Assembly: GCF_000687535.1 (NCBI RefSeq)
Contig: NZ_JHWC01000012.1
Coordinates: 1-54,502 of the forward strand
Source: Helicobacter rodentium ATCC 700285
GTDB lineage: Bacteria; Campylobacterota; Campylobacteria; Campylobacterales; Helicobacteraceae
Direction of reading: 5' to 3'
Length of the DNA stretch: 54,502 bases
The position numbers were made by a program, and so were the translations under genes. The notes beneath the pieces are model-generated. The model was not told where the DNA came from. It worked only from the letters and a program-made list of their open reading frames with translations, and ran no database searches. Each line of letters opens with the position of its first letter. Positions within the stretch are counted from its first letter, which is position 1. Shown here in pieces: positions 18,132 through 26,862 of this stretch.

Positions 18132-18959
18132 CTACAAAATCTCATATAACGAATTTGCCTTAGCCATCCATTGCTCTAGCTCGTCCCATTTTTCCTCTTG
18201 AATGAGAGACTTTGCAAAGCGCATTTCTTGCTCAAACACATCAATGGATTTGAGCAATTCCTCGCGATTCTGCTTAGAAACATCACTCCACATTCTAGGG
18301 GAGCTTTTTGCGATTCTTACCATACTTTTGAAGCCTCCACCAGCAAGAGCTAAAATATCGGTTGGATTCTGTTGGGATAGCACGGTGTTTGCGATGGCGT
18401 AGCTAATGATATGCGGTAAATGGCTAATAAATGCTGCGTGGTTGTCGTGGGCTTTGGAATCCATTTTGATAATATTCATATTAAGGGCAATAAAAATCTC
18501 TTTTGCCATAGCCACTTGGAGTTCCCCGCTTTGTTCTAAATCTGTTAAAACAACGATATGGTGGGGTAATAATTCCTTAAACGCAGCCTTAGGACCAAAA
18601 TTTTCTGTCCCACTCATTGGGTGTGCGCAAACGAAGTTTTTGCGGATTTCTTGCGGCACACTTTTAGAAATTAAATGCTTTGTGCTGCCTAAATCAATAA
18701 TCGTGCAGTGGGGTGCAATGCCAATGAGGCTAGGTAGAATCTGCACGATTGCTTCTACGGGAGTTGCGAGAAAGATTACATCGCAAAGTTTGATTTCCTC
18801 TAATGTTACACTCTCATCTACAAGCCCTAAAGAAAGTGCTTGTTGGAGATGTAGAGCGTTATTATCCAATCCTACAATGCGTTTAAACATTCCAATTTCC
18901 TTGAGCGCAAGTCCCAATGAGCCACCAATTAAACCAAGTCCGATAATTCCTGCTTGCAT
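18132..18959 (-). CDS. tyrA: Prephenate dehydrogenase TyrA
   Basis: NAD-dependent oxidative decarboxylation of prephenate to hydroxyphenylpyruvate on the way to tyrosine. The Rossmann motif opens the protein (AGIIGLGLIGGSLGLALKE), followed by CAHPMSGTENFGP, the family's active-site HPM-G segment, and a helical C-terminal dimerisation domain. 275 residues, without a fused chorismate mutase or ACT domain. A longer frame begins at 19046, but the ATG at 18959 places the Rossmann strand at the N-terminus and has a promoter just upstream. Confidence 0.93.
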   Translation of the reverse strand: MQAGIIGLGLIGGSLGLALKEIGMFKRIVGLDNNALHLQQALSLGLVDESVTLEEIKLCDVIFLATPVEAIVQILPSLIGIAPHCTIIDLGSTKHLISKSVPQEIRKNFVCAHPMSGTENFGPKAAFKELLPHHIVVLTDLEQSGELQVAMAKEIFIALNMNIIKMDSKAHDNHAAFISHLPHIISYAIANTVLSQQNPTDILALAGGGFKSMVRIAKSSPRMWSDVSKQNREELLKSIDVFEQEMRFAKSLIQEEKWDELEQWMAKANSLYEIL

Positions 18960-18989
18960 AATCTGTCCATTTTTGTAAATTTTTGCAAA

Positions 18990-18995
18990 ATTATA
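18990..18995 (-). promoter_or_regulatory. -10 element of tyrA
   Basis: TATAAT on the minus strand about 31 bases before the tyrA ATG at 18959, back to back with the bamA promoter. Confidence 0.5.
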
Positions 18996-19037
18996 TATTT
19001 TTTTAGCTTTAGTTGTGTTATTTAATCTACTAAAAGG

Positions 19038-19043
19038 TATAAT
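19038..19043 (+). promoter_or_regulatory. -10 element of bamA
   Basis: TATAAT about 48 bases before the bamA ATG at 19091. It probably drives bamA-mqnC and the genes behind them. Confidence 0.55.
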
Positions 19044-19090
19044 CACAAATTTTAATGATACAACAAATTATTCTTGAAGGTTTTTTGATA

Positions 19091-21349
19091 ATGCGTTATT
19101 TTTCTAAATCATCTTTACTTGTGGCAGTTTTGCTGACTTCGGTAACAAATATTTTTGCTGCAGATTTGCCAACCATCAAAGAAGTGCGTTATGAGGGGTT
19201 GAATTATATTTCGCCTTTAATTGCTAATGAAATTGCTAAAATCCGTTTGAATGAACCGCTTAATGTAAGTGCAATAGATTTGTCTATCCATAACTTTTAT
19301 GCGCAAGGCTATTTTAAAGATATTTGGGTAACAGAAGAAAATGGAATCTTAACTTATCATTTTGTGGAAAAACCTGTCATTGCAAGTTTGGTTGTCAGTG
19401 GTTATGGCGCAGGGAAAGAGCAAAGCGTCCTTGATAAAGAGATTGGGCTTAAAAAGGGTGATGTTTATGATGAGAATAAAATTGCCAATGTGCGCAAAAA
19501 AATTGCTGATTTGTTGGAGACACAAGGATATTACGATACGATTGTTGAGGTAAAAACAGAGGAAATTTCTGCTAATGCTTTGAAGGTTACATTGGAGATT
19601 AACAAGGGAGAAGAAATTATTATCCAAAAAGCAAATTATTATGGTAGAGAGAATTTAAAAGTTTCGCGTATTGAAGCTGCAACTGCCAATAAAGAAAGAG
19701 AGTTTTTGGGTTGGATGTGGGGATTTAATAGTGGTAAATTGCGCGTGAATGAAATTGAAACTGATGGACACAGGATACGCGATTTATATATGCAAAAAGG
19801 CTTTTTGGACGCCGAAGTAAGCACTCCTTTTTTGAGGACAGATTTCACCACTTACAAAGCAGATCTTGACTTTTATATTAACGAGGGAGAACTTTATAGA
19901 ATTTCAGAAATAGAAATAGTGCTAGAAGATGATGTGATAGACATAAAAGAATTGTATGATGCAATTAAAGCAAAAAAAGGCAAAAAGTTTAACATTGAAA
20001 CAATGCGCAAAGATTCGGAGGCTATTCGCTATAAGGTGGGAGATTTGGGTTATGCTTTTGCAAGGGTAACTCCAGATTTAGACAAAGATAAAGAAAATAG
20101 CGAAGTTAGAATCGTATATTATGTGCAACCGGGTAAAAAAGTCTATGTCAATGATGTGTTGATTTCAGGAAACAATAGAACACTTGACCGCGTGATTCGC
20201 CGTAATGTCTTATTGGCACCCGGAGATGAGTATGAAATGAGTAAGATTTCTCTTTCTAAAAATGCCATTATGCGGACAGGTGGCTTTGATAGCGTGGAAA
20301 TTGAAGAAGAGCGTATAGACGAGGAACATATTAATCTGTTGGTAAATGTTAAAGAAGGCAAGACAGGAGAATTTGCCTTTGGAATCGGATATGGAAGCTA
20401 CGATGGATTAATGGGGAGTGCGTCTATCAAAGATAGAAATATCTTTGGGACAGGATTAACTGCGGGAATTTATTTAGACAAAAGTGAAGTATCCAATTCT
20501 TATCGTGTAAATCTTTACAATCCTGCAGTGCTAGATAGTGATTATTCTCTAGCTACGGAAGTTTATCAAATGGAATACGACGATTATGACTATACAGAGA
20601 TGATGACAGGTTTTAATATCGTGGGTGGGCGTAGAATCTGGGATCAATTGGATTTAACTCTAGGTTATACTTATCAAGAAACAAAGCTTTCCAACTTTGA
20701 TTCTTATGAATTAGAGCAACTTTATCGCCGTTACTATTATAAAGAGGATAAGTATGTGAAATCTGCAATTATCCCGGGTCTTAGTTACGATAGCACCGAC
20801 GCTTATTTCTTCCCAAAAAGTGGGGTAAAAGTTACAGGAAGCACAGAGTTTGCGGGTGTTGGAGGAGATGCGGATTTTATCAAATATTATGGAAGCTTTA
20901 ATCTCTATCAATCCATTGAGGATTGGACGGATTTAGATTTGATTTTTCGTTATCGTGCGCGTGCTGGATATGTGCAAGATGAGGGGTATTTGCCAATCAA
21001 TGAGAAATTTTATTTAGGTGGTGTCAATAGTGTGCGTGGATTCCAAAGTCGCTCTATTACGCCGCGCGATAAAAATGGGCTTAGAATTGGGGGCAAACAA
21101 ATGTTTTACAATACCGCAGAGCTTAGCTATGGTATGTTTGAAACCGTGCAAATGCGATTCTTGATGTTTTATGATTATGGAATGATTGGGCAAAAAAACA
21201 TTAATGATATTAAACGCAGTTCTGTGGGCGTTGGGATTGAGTGGATTTCTCCTATTGGCGCAATCAACTTCCTCTTCCCACGCGCATTAGATGATAAGCC
21301 CGGAGACGATACTTCCTCCTTTGAATTTACAATGGGACAGAGATTTTAA
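19091..21349 (+). CDS. bamA: Outer membrane protein assembly factor BamA
   Basis: Central component of the BAM machine that folds beta-barrel proteins into the outer membrane. A signal peptide (about residues 1-23, ending in NIFA) is followed by POTRA domains to about residue 400 and the 16-strand barrel. The barrel has GVNSVRGFQSRSITPRD, which includes the VRGF motif of loop 6, and ends in FEFTMGQRF with the C-terminal Phe. 752 residues. The ATG at 19091 gives a proper signal peptide; the frame upstream to 19055 does not. It is followed 2 bases later by mqnC, as in the bamA-mqnC order I remember from H. pylori. Confidence 0.96.
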   Translation: MRYFSKSSLLVAVLLTSVTNIFAADLPTIKEVRYEGLNYISPLIANEIAKIRLNEPLNVSAIDLSIHNFYAQGYFKDIWVTEENGILTYHFVEKPVIASLVVSGYGAGKEQSVLDKEIGLKKGDVYDENKIANVRKKIADLLETQGYYDTIVEVKTEEISANALKVTLEINKGEEIIIQKANYYGRENLKVSRIEAATANKEREFLGWMWGFNSGKLRVNEIETDGHRIRDLYMQKGFLDAEVSTPFLRTDFTTYKADLDFYINEGELYRISEIEIVLEDDVIDIKELYDAIKAKKGKKFNIETMRKDSEAIRYKVGDLGYAFARVTPDLDKDKENSEVRIVYYVQPGKKVYVNDVLISGNNRTLDRVIRRNVLLAPGDEYEMSKISLSKNAIMRTGGFDSVEIEEERIDEEHINLLVNVKEGKTGEFAFGIGYGSYDGLMGSASIKDRNIFGTGLTAGIYLDKSEVSNSYRVNLYNPAVLDSDYSLATEVYQMEYDDYDYTEMMTGFNIVGGRRIWDQLDLTLGYTYQETKLSNFDSYELEQLYRRYYYKEDKYVKSAIIPGLSYDSTDAYFFPKSGVKVTGSTEFAGVGGDADFIKYYGSFNLYQSIEDWTDLDLIFRYRARAGYVQDEGYLPINEKFYLGGVNSVRGFQSRSITPRDKNGLRIGGKQMFYNTAELSYGMFETVQMRFLMFYDYGMIGQKNINDIKRSSVGVGIEWISPIGAINFLFPRALDDKPGDDTSSFEFTMGQRF

Positions 21350-21351
21350 GT

Positions 21352-22491
21352 ATGGAATCACACCAAAATTTATCGTCTAATCATACAATGCAAGAAGTCT
21401 TTGCTAAAAACTCACAGGAAAGCAGGGCGGTTGTCCAAACGAGACTGCCGCGCGTAAGCGCAGAGGAGATTTTGGATTTAATGCAAAATGCTTCCCTTAA
21501 AGAGTTGGGGGAACGCGCCTTTAAAATCAAAAAACAATTACACCCCGATAATATCACAACTTTTGTTGTGGATAGAAATATTAATTACACCAATATTTGT
21601 TGGGTGGATTGTAAGTTCTGTGCGTTTAAGCGCAGAATCAATGAGAGCGAGACTTATATTTTAAGCTTTGAGGAGATTGATAAAAAAATTGAGGAATTGC
21701 TAGAAATTGGTGGCACACAGATTCTTTTTCAAGGCGGTGTGCATCCAAGCTTAAAAGTGGAGTGGTATGAGGATTTGGTGCGACATATCGCGCAAAAATA
21801 TCCGCAAATCACGATTCACGGCTTCTCTGCAATTGAGATTCAATACATTGCAAAACTCTCTAAAATCTCCATTGCTGAAGTCTTAGCGCGTCTGCAAAAA
21901 TGCGGTTTATCCTCCATACCGGGCGCGGGTGCAGAGATTCTAAGCGATAAAGTGCGTGATGTGATTGCGCCTAAGAAATTGGATTCTGATGAGTGGATAG
22001 ATGTGCATAGAGAAGCGCATAAATTAGGAATCAAAAGCACGGCGACAATGATGTTTGGGAGCGTGGAGAGTGATTGGGATATTATAGAGCATTGGGAGAG
22101 AATCCGTAATTTGCAGGATTCAACCAATGGCTTTAGGGCGTTTATTTTGTGGAGTTTTCAACCCGCTTTCACGCCCTTACAAAAGGAATTTCCTAATCTG
22201 CATAAAGCTTCCTCAAACCGCTATTTGCGCCTACTTGCGTGTAGTAGAATCTTTTTGGATAATTTTCAAAATATTCAAAGCAGTTGGGTTACGCAAGGTT
22301 CGTATATCGGGCAACTTGCGCTACTCTTTGGGGCAAATGATTTAGGTAGCACGATGATGGAAGAAAATGTTGTCGCTGCTGCGGGGGCTAGAAACTCTAT
22401 GAATCAAGCCGAGATGATTTCTTTAATCCGCGATATTGGCGAGATTCCGGCGAAACGCAATACAGCTTATAGCATTTTGGAGCAATTTTAA
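21352..22491 (+). CDS. mqnC: Cyclic dehypoxanthinyl futalosine synthase MqnC
   Basis: Radical SAM enzyme that cyclises dehypoxanthinyl futalosine in the futalosine route to menaquinone. The cluster-binding motif is C-x3-C-x2-C in NICWVDCKFCAFKR (about residues 83-90), and later blocks such as GGTQILFQGGVHPSL, SSIPGAGAEILSD and TATMMFGSVESDWDI are typical of the MqnC/MqnE/CofH group. 379 residues, full length. It pairs functionally with the UbiA-type enzyme at 7015-7872. Confidence 0.93.
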   Translation: MESHQNLSSNHTMQEVFAKNSQESRAVVQTRLPRVSAEEILDLMQNASLKELGERAFKIKKQLHPDNITTFVVDRNINYTNICWVDCKFCAFKRRINESETYILSFEEIDKKIEELLEIGGTQILFQGGVHPSLKVEWYEDLVRHIAQKYPQITIHGFSAIEIQYIAKLSKISIAEVLARLQKCGLSSIPGAGAEILSDKVRDVIAPKKLDSDEWIDVHREAHKLGIKSTATMMFGSVESDWDIIEHWERIRNLQDSTNGFRAFILWSFQPAFTPLQKEFPNLHKASSNRYLRLLACSRIFLDNFQNIQSSWVTQGSYIGQLALLFGANDLGSTMMEENVVAAAGARNSMNQAEMISLIRDIGEIPAKRNTAYSILEQF

Positions 22492-23790
22492 TTGAGAATT
22501 TTTTATCTACTTTTTTGGTTTTTTTGGATTGTGAAAGGAAGTTTAATGGCAATTGAAATGAAAAGTTTGCAAGTGAATGGCGTAGAGATTCCTGTAATTT
22601 ATGAGAAAAGTGCGCAGTTGCCTTTATTTTATACACAGCTTGTGTTTAAGGGTGCGGGGGGCATTAGCAATGGTAAAGCTCTGGGACTATCGGATATTGT
22701 TAGCTCCTTACTCAATGAGGGGACAAAGACGCTAGGCGTTACAAAATTTTCACAAAAGCTAGAGGAAAAAGCCTTAAGTTTAAGCGCAGGAAGTGGCGTT
22801 GAGACGCTTAGTTTCACATTAAGCGGAATGAGCGCAATGCAAAAAGAAGGAATTAGGCTTTTAAAAGAGTTGTTAAAGAATCCAAATTTTACACAAAAGG
22901 CATTAGACAAAGTAAAAGAAAATTCACTTGTGGCAATTTTAGAAAAAGAAAGCAATTATGATTACCAAGCCAATCGCTTACTTAAATCAATGCTTTTTAA
23001 AGGCTCTCCGCTAGAATTTCCGCTAAGTGGGACGCAAGAATCCATCGCAAAAATCACATTACAAGAAGTAGAAAAATTTTATAATGAATTTGTTAATTTA
23101 AATTCTTTAATTCTTATTGTGGGAGGAGATGTAGAGTTTGAAGAAGTCGCTAAGGAGCTAAAAGAAGCATTGAAAATCTTACCAAAGGGCAAGAAAATTT
23201 CTCTAAAGCCCATTGAGGCAAAAGATACCAAGCAGATAAAGCATTTAAACAAAGAAACACAACAAGCTTATATTTATTTTGGTGCACCTTTGAATGTTAG
23301 CAATTTGCAAAAAGAACTCGCGCTTATTAAAGTGGCTTCCTTTGTGCTTGGTGGGGGCGGATTTGGTAGCCGAATGATGGAGGAAGTGCGTGTGAAGCGC
23401 GGGTTAGCGTATTCTGCTGTAATGCGCCTAAGTGCAACAAAGACACAAGCCCTAGCGCAAGGCTATTTACAAACAAGTCTTAAAAATGAAAAAGACGCTC
23501 AAAAACTCGTGCAAGAAGTTGTGGAAGAGTTTGTTAAAAACGGAATCACAAAGAAAGAACTGCAAGAGGCAAAGCAATATTTACTAGGTAGTGAGCCTTT
23601 GCGTAATGAGACGCTTTCCCAACGCTTAAGCACAGCGTTTAGCAATTATTATAATGATTTACCATTGAATTTTAATCAACAGGTTTTAGGGGAAATTTCA
23701 AAATTAACTTTGGAGGAAGTGAATTCCTATATTAAAGCGCACAAAGAGATTGCAAAGCTTAGTTTTGCCATTATCACTGTAAAAGATTAA
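22492..23790 (+). CDS. M16 family peptidase-like protein without the zinc motif
   Basis: 432 residues with the two-domain M16 fold: FVLGGGGFGSRMMEEVRVKR in the second half is the conserved R/Y-side block. The N-terminal zinc motif HxxEH is missing; its place is taken by LGLSDIVSSLLNEGTK. It is therefore likely the non-catalytic subunit of an M16B pair, or a non-proteolytic periplasmic protein. Two starts are possible. TTG at 22492 follows the mqnC stop directly and gives a hydrophobic N-terminus like a signal peptide; ATG at 22546 has a strong AAGGAAG site but removes it. Third gene of bamA-mqnC-M16, the order I remember from H. pylori. Confidence 0.85.
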   Translation: MRIFYLLFWFFWIVKGSLMAIEMKSLQVNGVEIPVIYEKSAQLPLFYTQLVFKGAGGISNGKALGLSDIVSSLLNEGTKTLGVTKFSQKLEEKALSLSAGSGVETLSFTLSGMSAMQKEGIRLLKELLKNPNFTQKALDKVKENSLVAILEKESNYDYQANRLLKSMLFKGSPLEFPLSGTQESIAKITLQEVEKFYNEFVNLNSLILIVGGDVEFEEVAKELKEALKILPKGKKISLKPIEAKDTKQIKHLNKETQQAYIYFGAPLNVSNLQKELALIKVASFVLGGGGFGSRMMEEVRVKRGLAYSAVMRLSATKTQALAQGYLQTSLKNEKDAQKLVQEVVEEFVKNGITKKELQEAKQYLLGSEPLRNETLSQRLSTAFSNYYNDLPLNFNQQVLGEISKLTLEEVNSYIKAHKEIAKLSFAIITVKD

Positions 23791-23802
23791 CTAGAGTTAA
23801 GA

Positions 23803-25587
23803 TTGGATTTTAATAAACTAGGCAAAACTCCTTTTGATGCGATTCTATCTTGTTTGCCAAAGGGCTATACAAATACCTTTTTAAGCGAATCTTTGGAAGT
23901 AGAAAATGCAGTTTTAGAAGTTGAGGTAAAAAGTTATAAGCACCTTAAAGCTGCACATATTTTGTGCTTTGTGCCAAAATTTGATTGCGAAATTGAAATG
24001 CTTGTCTTTAACGCCAAAAATTATCATAAGAGCATTTTTAAGCCCAATTCCACCTTGATTGTGAGTGGAAAACTGCAAAAAAGTGCGCTGGGGCTTTATA
24101 CGCTGATTCAGCCAAAGGTTTTGCAAAATACAGGGGAAATTGTATTAAATTTCGGATTTAAAGGGGCAAAAGAAAAGAATTTGCGGGATTTTGGCGCGAG
24201 TATTTCTCTAGGATTCTTGCGGGAATTTTATCCCAAAGTGCCTTTGTGGGTTTTGGAATCGCTTGTAGAAATTTATCGCCCTGATATTTCTTTTGTGCAG
24301 GAATTTACCAAAAATCACGGGTTTTTTGGTGCATTTTTGGATTCCATTAAATTTATAGAAATTTATGAATATATGCGTCTTTTGCGTCTTAAAAAACTCA
24401 TTTTCCCAAGCCTCACGCCTTTAAATAGCCCCATAGAATCGTGGATTGCCACCTTGCCTTTTCAATTAACACAGGGGCAAAGTAAGGCGATTGCAGAGAT
24501 TCAAGAATCCCTAAGGAGTAATCAAGCAACAAGGCGCGTGGTTGTCGGCGATGTGGGCTGTGGCAAAACAATAGTAATTCTTGCAAGTGTGATGATGGCT
24601 TATCCTCATCGCAGTGTCCTAATGGCTCCGACTTCTATCCTAGCAAAGCAGCTCTTTAGCGAGGCGCAGAAGTATTTGCCCAAAAGTCTAAAAATCGCAC
24701 TTTTTACGCAAAACGATAAAAGCGGTGATTTAATACAAAGTAATTTTCTCATCGGCACACACGCACTTTTGTATCAAAATCTAAGCAATTGTGCGCTTGT
24801 AATGATTGATGAGCAACACCGCTTTGGCACAGCGCAAAGAAGTGCGCTAGAAAAAATGTTTGTCAAAGATTCTCAAAGGGCGCATATTTTGCAGTTTTCT
24901 GCAACCCCGATTCCGCGCACACAGGCGATGATAGAATCCAACTTTTTGGATTTTAGTTTTATTAGGGATTTGCCTTTTAAAAAGGACATCACGACAAAAA
25001 TCATTGGTAAGAATGACTTTAAGTCTTTGTTAGAGCATATCCGAGTAGAGATTCAACACTGCCGACAAATCCTTATTGTTTATCCTCTGGTGGAGGAGAG
25101 TGAAAACTTTAATTACACTTCACTCAAAGAGGGAGAGGAGTTTTGGCAGAAAAATTTTGAGGGCGTATATAGCACACACGGCAAAGATAAGAACAAAGAG
25201 CAGGTTTTGGAGGAGTTTCGGGATAGGGGCAATATTCTTCTTGCAACCACGGTGATTGAAGTTGGAATCTCTTTGCCGAGTTTAAGCACGATTGTGATTG
25301 TGGGAGCGGAGCGGTTGGGATTGGCGACTTTGCACCAATTACGCGGGAGAGTGAGTCGCAATGGGTTAAAAGGATATTGCTTTTTATTTACTAAACAACA
25401 GCAAACCGAGCGACTAATAAGATTCTCCCAAACACAAAATGGTTTTGAAATCGCACAAATGGATTTAGAATATCGCAATAGTGGAGATTTGCTAAGCGGA
25501 GAAATGCAAAGTGGTAGGCAATTTGCTTGGGTGGATTTGAGTAAAGATGAGGGAATCATAAAAGAAGCGAAAAATGCACTCCCTTAA
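23803..25587 (+). CDS. recG: ATP-dependent DNA helicase RecG
   Basis: Branch-migrating helicase that reverses stalled forks and processes recombination junctions. Superfamily 2 motifs are visible: GDVGCGKT (Walker A, about residue 250), MAPTSILA, DEQHRFG (Walker B), FSATPIPRT, and in the second RecA domain TTVIEVGISLPSL and QLRGRVSRNG. The N-terminal wedge region is short and poorly conserved, and at 594 residues the protein is about 100 shorter than E. coli RecG, which is usual in Campylobacterota. The start is TTG at 23803 with a weak ribosome binding site, so it is the least sure part. Confidence 0.92.
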   Translation: MDFNKLGKTPFDAILSCLPKGYTNTFLSESLEVENAVLEVEVKSYKHLKAAHILCFVPKFDCEIEMLVFNAKNYHKSIFKPNSTLIVSGKLQKSALGLYTLIQPKVLQNTGEIVLNFGFKGAKEKNLRDFGASISLGFLREFYPKVPLWVLESLVEIYRPDISFVQEFTKNHGFFGAFLDSIKFIEIYEYMRLLRLKKLIFPSLTPLNSPIESWIATLPFQLTQGQSKAIAEIQESLRSNQATRRVVVGDVGCGKTIVILASVMMAYPHRSVLMAPTSILAKQLFSEAQKYLPKSLKIALFTQNDKSGDLIQSNFLIGTHALLYQNLSNCALVMIDEQHRFGTAQRSALEKMFVKDSQRAHILQFSATPIPRTQAMIESNFLDFSFIRDLPFKKDITTKIIGKNDFKSLLEHIRVEIQHCRQILIVYPLVEESENFNYTSLKEGEEFWQKNFEGVYSTHGKDKNKEQVLEEFRDRGNILLATTVIEVGISLPSLSTIVIVGAERLGLATLHQLRGRVSRNGLKGYCFLFTKQQQTERLIRFSQTQNGFEIAQMDLEYRNSGDLLSGEMQSGRQFAWVDLSKDEGIIKEAKNALP

Positions 25588-25595
25588 AAATATTG

Positions 25596-25601
25596 TATAA
25601 T
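25596..25601 (+). promoter_or_regulatory. -10 element of the radical SAM gene
   Basis: TATAAT preceded directly by TG, 24 bases before the ATG at 25625, with AGGAG in between. It gives the radical SAM gene its own promoter after recG. Confidence 0.55.
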
Positions 25602-25624
25602 ATTATTTTGATTTAGGAGAAGTT

Positions 25625-26619
25625 ATGGAAAAATTAAGTTACCAGCAATTATTGGAAAATCCTTTATTTATCTCGCGCTATATTGAACCAAATATAAATT
25701 GGAGACATTCTTATCTAAATGGAAAAAGAGGAATCAAAAGACTATTTACCTATCCTTACGCAGGTTTAATGCGTAAGTTTTTCTTAAGAAGTTATTTTCA
25801 AAAGCGTGTGTTGCGCGGAATTGTGGATATTCCTTATGTGGAGATTGTTTTGACGACTAAATGCACTTTGCGTTGTGAGCATTGCTGTAATTTAATGCAA
25901 TATTTTACTCCAAAGGCACAATATGTAGGCACTTTGGAAAATATTATTGAAAGTTTAGAGCAATTGTGTTCTAAAGTTTCTAGCATTAACCGCCTAAGAT
26001 TGATTGGGGGAGAACCTTTTTTATTTAAAGATTTGCCACAATTATTAGATTATATAGAATCTCAAAAGAAAATTTTAACCTACGATATTCTAAGCAACGG
26101 TAGCATTGACATAAAAGAGCCTATCTTGCAAAGAATGCAAAAATCCAAAAAGATTCGCAAGGTTTCTATTTCAGATTATTCACATGTTCCAAATGTTCGC
26201 CTCAAACAAGAAAGTATTTTTAAAAATCTTAAAAAATATCACATTCCTTTTTCTCTTTTAAAAGGAGGCACTTGGCATAAGCTAGAAAGAATCCATAAAA
26301 GAGGCAGAAGCAAGGAGCAAATCATTGCAAATTATTTATCTTGCAGGGCTTCTTGTGTTTCTCTCATCGGCGGGGGGGGGGCAAAATAGCTCCTAAAGGG
26401 GCAATGTTTGTGTGTGCGGCAGCAAGTTCCCTCTCTGTCTTGAAAGGTTTAGAGGAATTTGAGGGGGATTATATTGATTTAATGGACAAGACGGATAGAT
26501 TTTTGGAATTTTATGCGCAAGATTTTTACAAATCCTGTGATTATTGTCAGGATTATTCTAAGCCTAGCGAGAAAATCCTTGCAGCAATCCAAACAAGAGA
26601 AGTGTTACGAATAGACTAA
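25625..26619 (+). pseudogene. Radical SAM/SPASM-like gene split by a G10 tract (phase-variable, OFF as read)
   Basis: The first part (25625-26389, 254 residues) carries the radical SAM motif C80-T-L-R-C84-E-H-C87 and the LRLIGGEPFLF segment. It then runs into ten G residues (26372-26381) and stops after GGGGAK. The second part (to 26619) continues in another frame with a C-x24-C-x2-C pattern (VCAAASS ... CDYC), as in C-terminal SPASM or Twitch cluster domains. Adding one G (G11) or removing two (G8) restores one frame of about 331 residues. Clean frames on both sides of the tract point to a contingency gene, not to decay. Substrate unknown; no obvious precursor peptide gene is adjacent. Confidence 0.8.
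26372..26381 (+). repeat. Poly-G tract (G10) in the radical SAM gene
   Basis: Homopolymer of ten G, preceded by ATCGGC and followed by CAAAATAG. Tracts of this kind slip during replication in Campylobacter and Helicobacter and switch genes on and off. As read, G10 gives a truncated product. Confidence 0.9.
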
Positions 26620-26678
26620 AGATAAGATCAAAAGAGCATTTGTTTTTTTATCTATCAAATTAAAATAATTTTACTTTT

Positions 26679-26684
26679 TATAAT
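26679..26684 (+). promoter_or_regulatory. TATAAT box before the signal peptide relic
   Basis: TATAAT about 35 bases before an ATG at 26719. It probably once served the lost secreted-protein gene, and may now drive the gene at 26863. Confidence 0.35.
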
Positions 26685-26718
26685 AAAAGAATCTTAAATC
26701 ATAACAAGAAAGCGACAA

Positions 26719-26771
26719 ATGAAAAATTGTTTTTAGGAAGTTTATTTGCAGTTGGAAATAACAAATGGTAG
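26719..26771 (+). pseudogene. Relic of a signal peptide from a lost secreted or outer membrane protein
   Basis: The ATG is followed by five A residues and a quick stop. With one more A the frame would read MKKLFLGSLFAVG, a normal signal peptide start, then NNKW and a stop. I read it as the 5' stub of a deleted secreted or outer membrane protein gene, because a TATAAT box stands at the right distance. Too short to identify. Confidence 0.35.
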
Positions 26772-26862
26772 CGCATTCAGGTGTTTGTAATTTGATTGAT
26801 TTTTGGTTCAATATAAAGAAAATATTTTAATCAAAAAAAAGAAAGGTTGGCAACAATTAATT

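Noticed and set aside
26803-26862. TTG-initiated extension of the Imm42-like gene
   Set aside because: No ribosome binding site; it adds a Lys run not expected in the family; the double ATG at 26863 fits better.
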